64,000 bases of DNA, from assembly GCF_001274635.1 (NCBI RefSeq), contig NZ_LBGV01000001.1:2170001-2234000 (forward strand). The letters run 5' to 3'. Positions 62,674 to 64,000 of the stretch are shown here, piece by piece; the first letter of the stretch is position 1; the number at the start of each line of letters is the position of its first letter. The notes beneath the pieces were generated by a model. It ran no database searches. It was not told the origin of the DNA and saw only the letters and a list, made by a program, of their open reading frames with translations. The translations under genes were made by a program, and so were the position numbers. This stretch comes from Persicobacter sp. CCB-QB2. Its GTDB lineage: Bacteria > Bacteroidota > Bacteroidia > Cytophagales > Cyclobacteriaceae.

Positions 62674-63237
62674 ATGAAAAATTGGCAGAATCTATTTTTC
62701 GTACTAATCGCCGCTCTCACTTTCTCTGCCTGTAGCAGTGTTAATGTCTCCTATGACTATGATCGCGGAGCGGATTTCTCTTCTTACCAAACTTACAGTT
62801 TCATGATCAAAGACCCTGATCAGAAAATCAATGTAGGCCTGAATGAATTGATGATCAGACGTGTGATGTCCAATATTGGGGGAGAAATGTCCGCCAGAAG
62901 TTATGAGGAAGTAGAAAACAATCCCGATTTGTTGATTAATTTCTACCTCAAAACAAAAGACAAGAAAAACGTTTACTACGATCCATATTGGGGTGGTTGG
63001 TACGGTCCCTGGGGTCCCTATCGTGGTCCACAGGTGACGGAATATACCGAAGGTAACCTGGTCATTGACATTGTGGATGCTAAGAAAAAACAGTTAATCT
63101 GGCAAGGGGTAGCTACCGGATCTATTGACGGAAAAATGAAAAATCCGGATAAGACGATGCAGAAAATTGTGAATGAAGTATTTCTTCGTTACCCGCATAA
63201 AGCAAATGAGGCCTTCGGATATCAGGTGAAAAAATAA
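62674..63237 (+). CDS. DUF4136 lipoprotein
   Basis: This 187-residue protein has a lipobox (TFSAC, Cys20) and the DUF4136 signature: YDYDRGADFSSYQTYSF, the DDxxxR-like middle, a Tyr/Gly/Trp-rich loop (YDPYWGGWYGPWGPYRGP) and EGNLVIDIVDAKKKQLIWQGVA. It probably sits in the outer membrane. The function is unknown. It is monocistronic. Confidence 0.9.
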   Translation: MKNWQNLFFVLIAALTFSACSSVNVSYDYDRGADFSSYQTYSFMIKDPDQKINVGLNELMIRRVMSNIGGEMSARSYEEVENNPDLLINFYLKTKDKKNVYYDPYWGGWYGPWGPYRGPQVTEYTEGNLVIDIVDAKKKQLIWQGVATGSIDGKMKNPDKTMQKIVNEVFLRYPHKANEAFGYQVKK

Positions 63238-63245
63238 AACGTACA

Positions 63246-63272
63246 AGCAGGGGCCCGGCTCCTGCTTTTTTT
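63246..63272 (+). terminator. Terminator after the DUF4136 gene
   Basis: AGCAGG...CCTGCT with a GC-rich loop is followed by seven T. Confidence 0.88.
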
Positions 63273-63285
63273 ATATCAAAAAATT

Positions 63286-64000
63286 ATGGCAGGAACCAGC
63301 AAGAATCAACGCATAGCGCAAATCATCTCCATTTTAATCAAATATGGTTTTGAAGATTTTATCGCAAATTCCCGCCTTAAAGAATTGGTAGTCTCCACTC
63401 CCCTGCTGAACAAAACAGTTTCGGAGGAAACCTTAAAATACACCAGAGCGCAACGCATTCGTCTGGCATCGGAAGAACTGGGGCCCACTTTTGTGAAATT
63501 AGCCCAGATCATGGCCAACCGGCCGGACATGCTTCCGGCAGAATGGCTGGAAGAACTAGCCAAAACCCAAAAAGAATCCAGTCCGGTACCGAATTGGGAT
63601 GTGGAAAAATTTATTTCCGAAGAGTTGGGAAGACCCTTCCAGGAAATTTTCCGATACGTAAATCATCAACCCATGGCCTGCGGCTCAATAGCTCAGGCTC
63701 ACAGGGCTATTCATGTCGATGGAACGGAAATGGTACTGAAACTGCAGCGCCCTGACATTGCCACCATCATTGAAGCGGATCTGGAAATCCTGCATCTGAT
63801 TGCCTCCCAGGCGGAATCCAATATAGAAAAATTCGCCACCTTTCAGCCCGTAAAACTGGTGGAGAGCTTTCAAAAGCACATGTTGGAAGAATTAAACTTC
63901 CGCAATGAGGTTCAAAATATCAAAGAATTTTATCATCAATATAAAGGATGGGATGGGCTCACCAGCCCGAGAACCTACGAGCATTGTAGTTCCGGAAAAA
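63286..64000 (+). CDS. ABC1/UbiB-family atypical kinase (partial, cut by window end)
   Basis: The frame is open from ATG 63286 to the window edge (238 residues visible). Family text is present: ELGPTFVKLAQIMANRPDMLPAEWLEELAKTQ, where the usual KxGQ is replaced by KLAQ. Also visible are CGSIAQAHRAIHVDGTEMVLKLQRP, with the conserved Ala-rich loop and the Lys of the kinase core, and MLEELNFRNEVQNI. UbiB-type proteins aid isoprenoid quinone synthesis or lipid transport. The rest of the kinase domain lies outside the window. Confidence 0.88.
   Translation, partial: MAGTSKNQRIAQIISILIKYGFEDFIANSRLKELVVSTPLLNKTVSEETLKYTRAQRIRLASEELGPTFVKLAQIMANRPDMLPAEWLEELAKTQKESSPVPNWDVEKFISEELGRPFQEIFRYVNHQPMACGSIAQAHRAIHVDGTEMVLKLQRPDIATIIEADLEILHLIASQAESNIEKFATFQPVKLVESFQKHMLEELNFRNEVQNIKEFYHQYKGWDGLTSPRTYEHCSSGK

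Overview
The window is a chromosomal stretch of a Bacteroidota bacterium, probably a marine Cytophagales-like lineage (the order is an inference). The evidence is: Bacteroidota promoters of the type TTG-N19/20-TAnnTTTG in front of many genes; the tsaD/tamB divergent pair; Bat-type VWA and TPR genes; DUF4136, DUF2490 and DUF5687-like proteins; two-paralogue ABC permeases; and a topoisomerase I with a histone-like Lys/Ala/Thr tail. Base composition is moderate, and GAPDH uses a very restricted codon set.

Layout. (1) 1-6047: a head-to-tail array of seven Rpn-family (PD-(D/E)XK, recombination-promoting nuclease) genes. The first is cut by the window edge and the third is broken by one nonsense codon. 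All copies share one 62-63 bp spacer and differ mainly in the number of 4-residue (12-bp) repeats in the C-terminal linker. (2) 6081-7838: a membrane-anchored MutS-like ATPase. (3) 8256-9793: a 14-gene tRNA array built from Tyr-Gly-Thr modules. (4) 10350-13533: CDF transporter, NlpC/P60 hydrolase, smpB and tsaD on the minus strand. (5) 13743-30538: tamB, a lipoprotein, cvfB, def, a YafV-like omega-amidase, a MORN/barrel protein, a CoA-binding protein, an M50 protease, a HAD phosphatase, uraA and ppk2. (6) 30574-40850: topA, sixA, an orphan membrane protein, sucC, lolD, maoC-like, yebC, gap and a PEP-mutase-family gene. (7) 41019-44887: a duplicated DUF2490 + MORN gene pair, one copy frameshifted. 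(8) 45170-48182: an ATP-grasp ligase (gshB-like) overlapping an N-formylglutamate-amidohydrolase/QEGLA zinc-peptidase fusion. (9) 48516-57112: exonuclease I, a 1-kb three-unit repeat region, an unknown protein with an apparent C-terminal frameshift, a sodium:solute symporter, and an ABC ATPase with two permeases. (10) 57297-59701: a 19-gene tRNA array (Val, Pro, Thr, Ser) on the minus strand with palindromic spacers and an internal promoter. (11) 60207-64000: batB/batC-like genes, a DUF4136 lipoprotein and the start of a UbiB/ABC1-family gene.

The strongest candidate for an unusual system is the Rpn array. The family is known to include toxin/antitoxin genes-within-genes active against phage, in which a short C-terminal product made from an internal start inhibits the full-length nuclease and carries a 4-residue repeat of variable number. 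Here seven versions with 2 to 6 repeats sit side by side, every copy keeps an internal ATG, and one copy has lost its nuclease frame but kept the putative antitoxin frame. A second signal is a dispersed intergenic element of about 220 bp with terminal inverted repeats. It occurs five times in the window, always between genes. Several features (one tRNA-Tyr, one tRNA-Pro, a DUF2490 gene, a small membrane protein, the 51-kb unknown gene) look like single-base indels, mostly at homopolymers; these may be real decay or assembly error.
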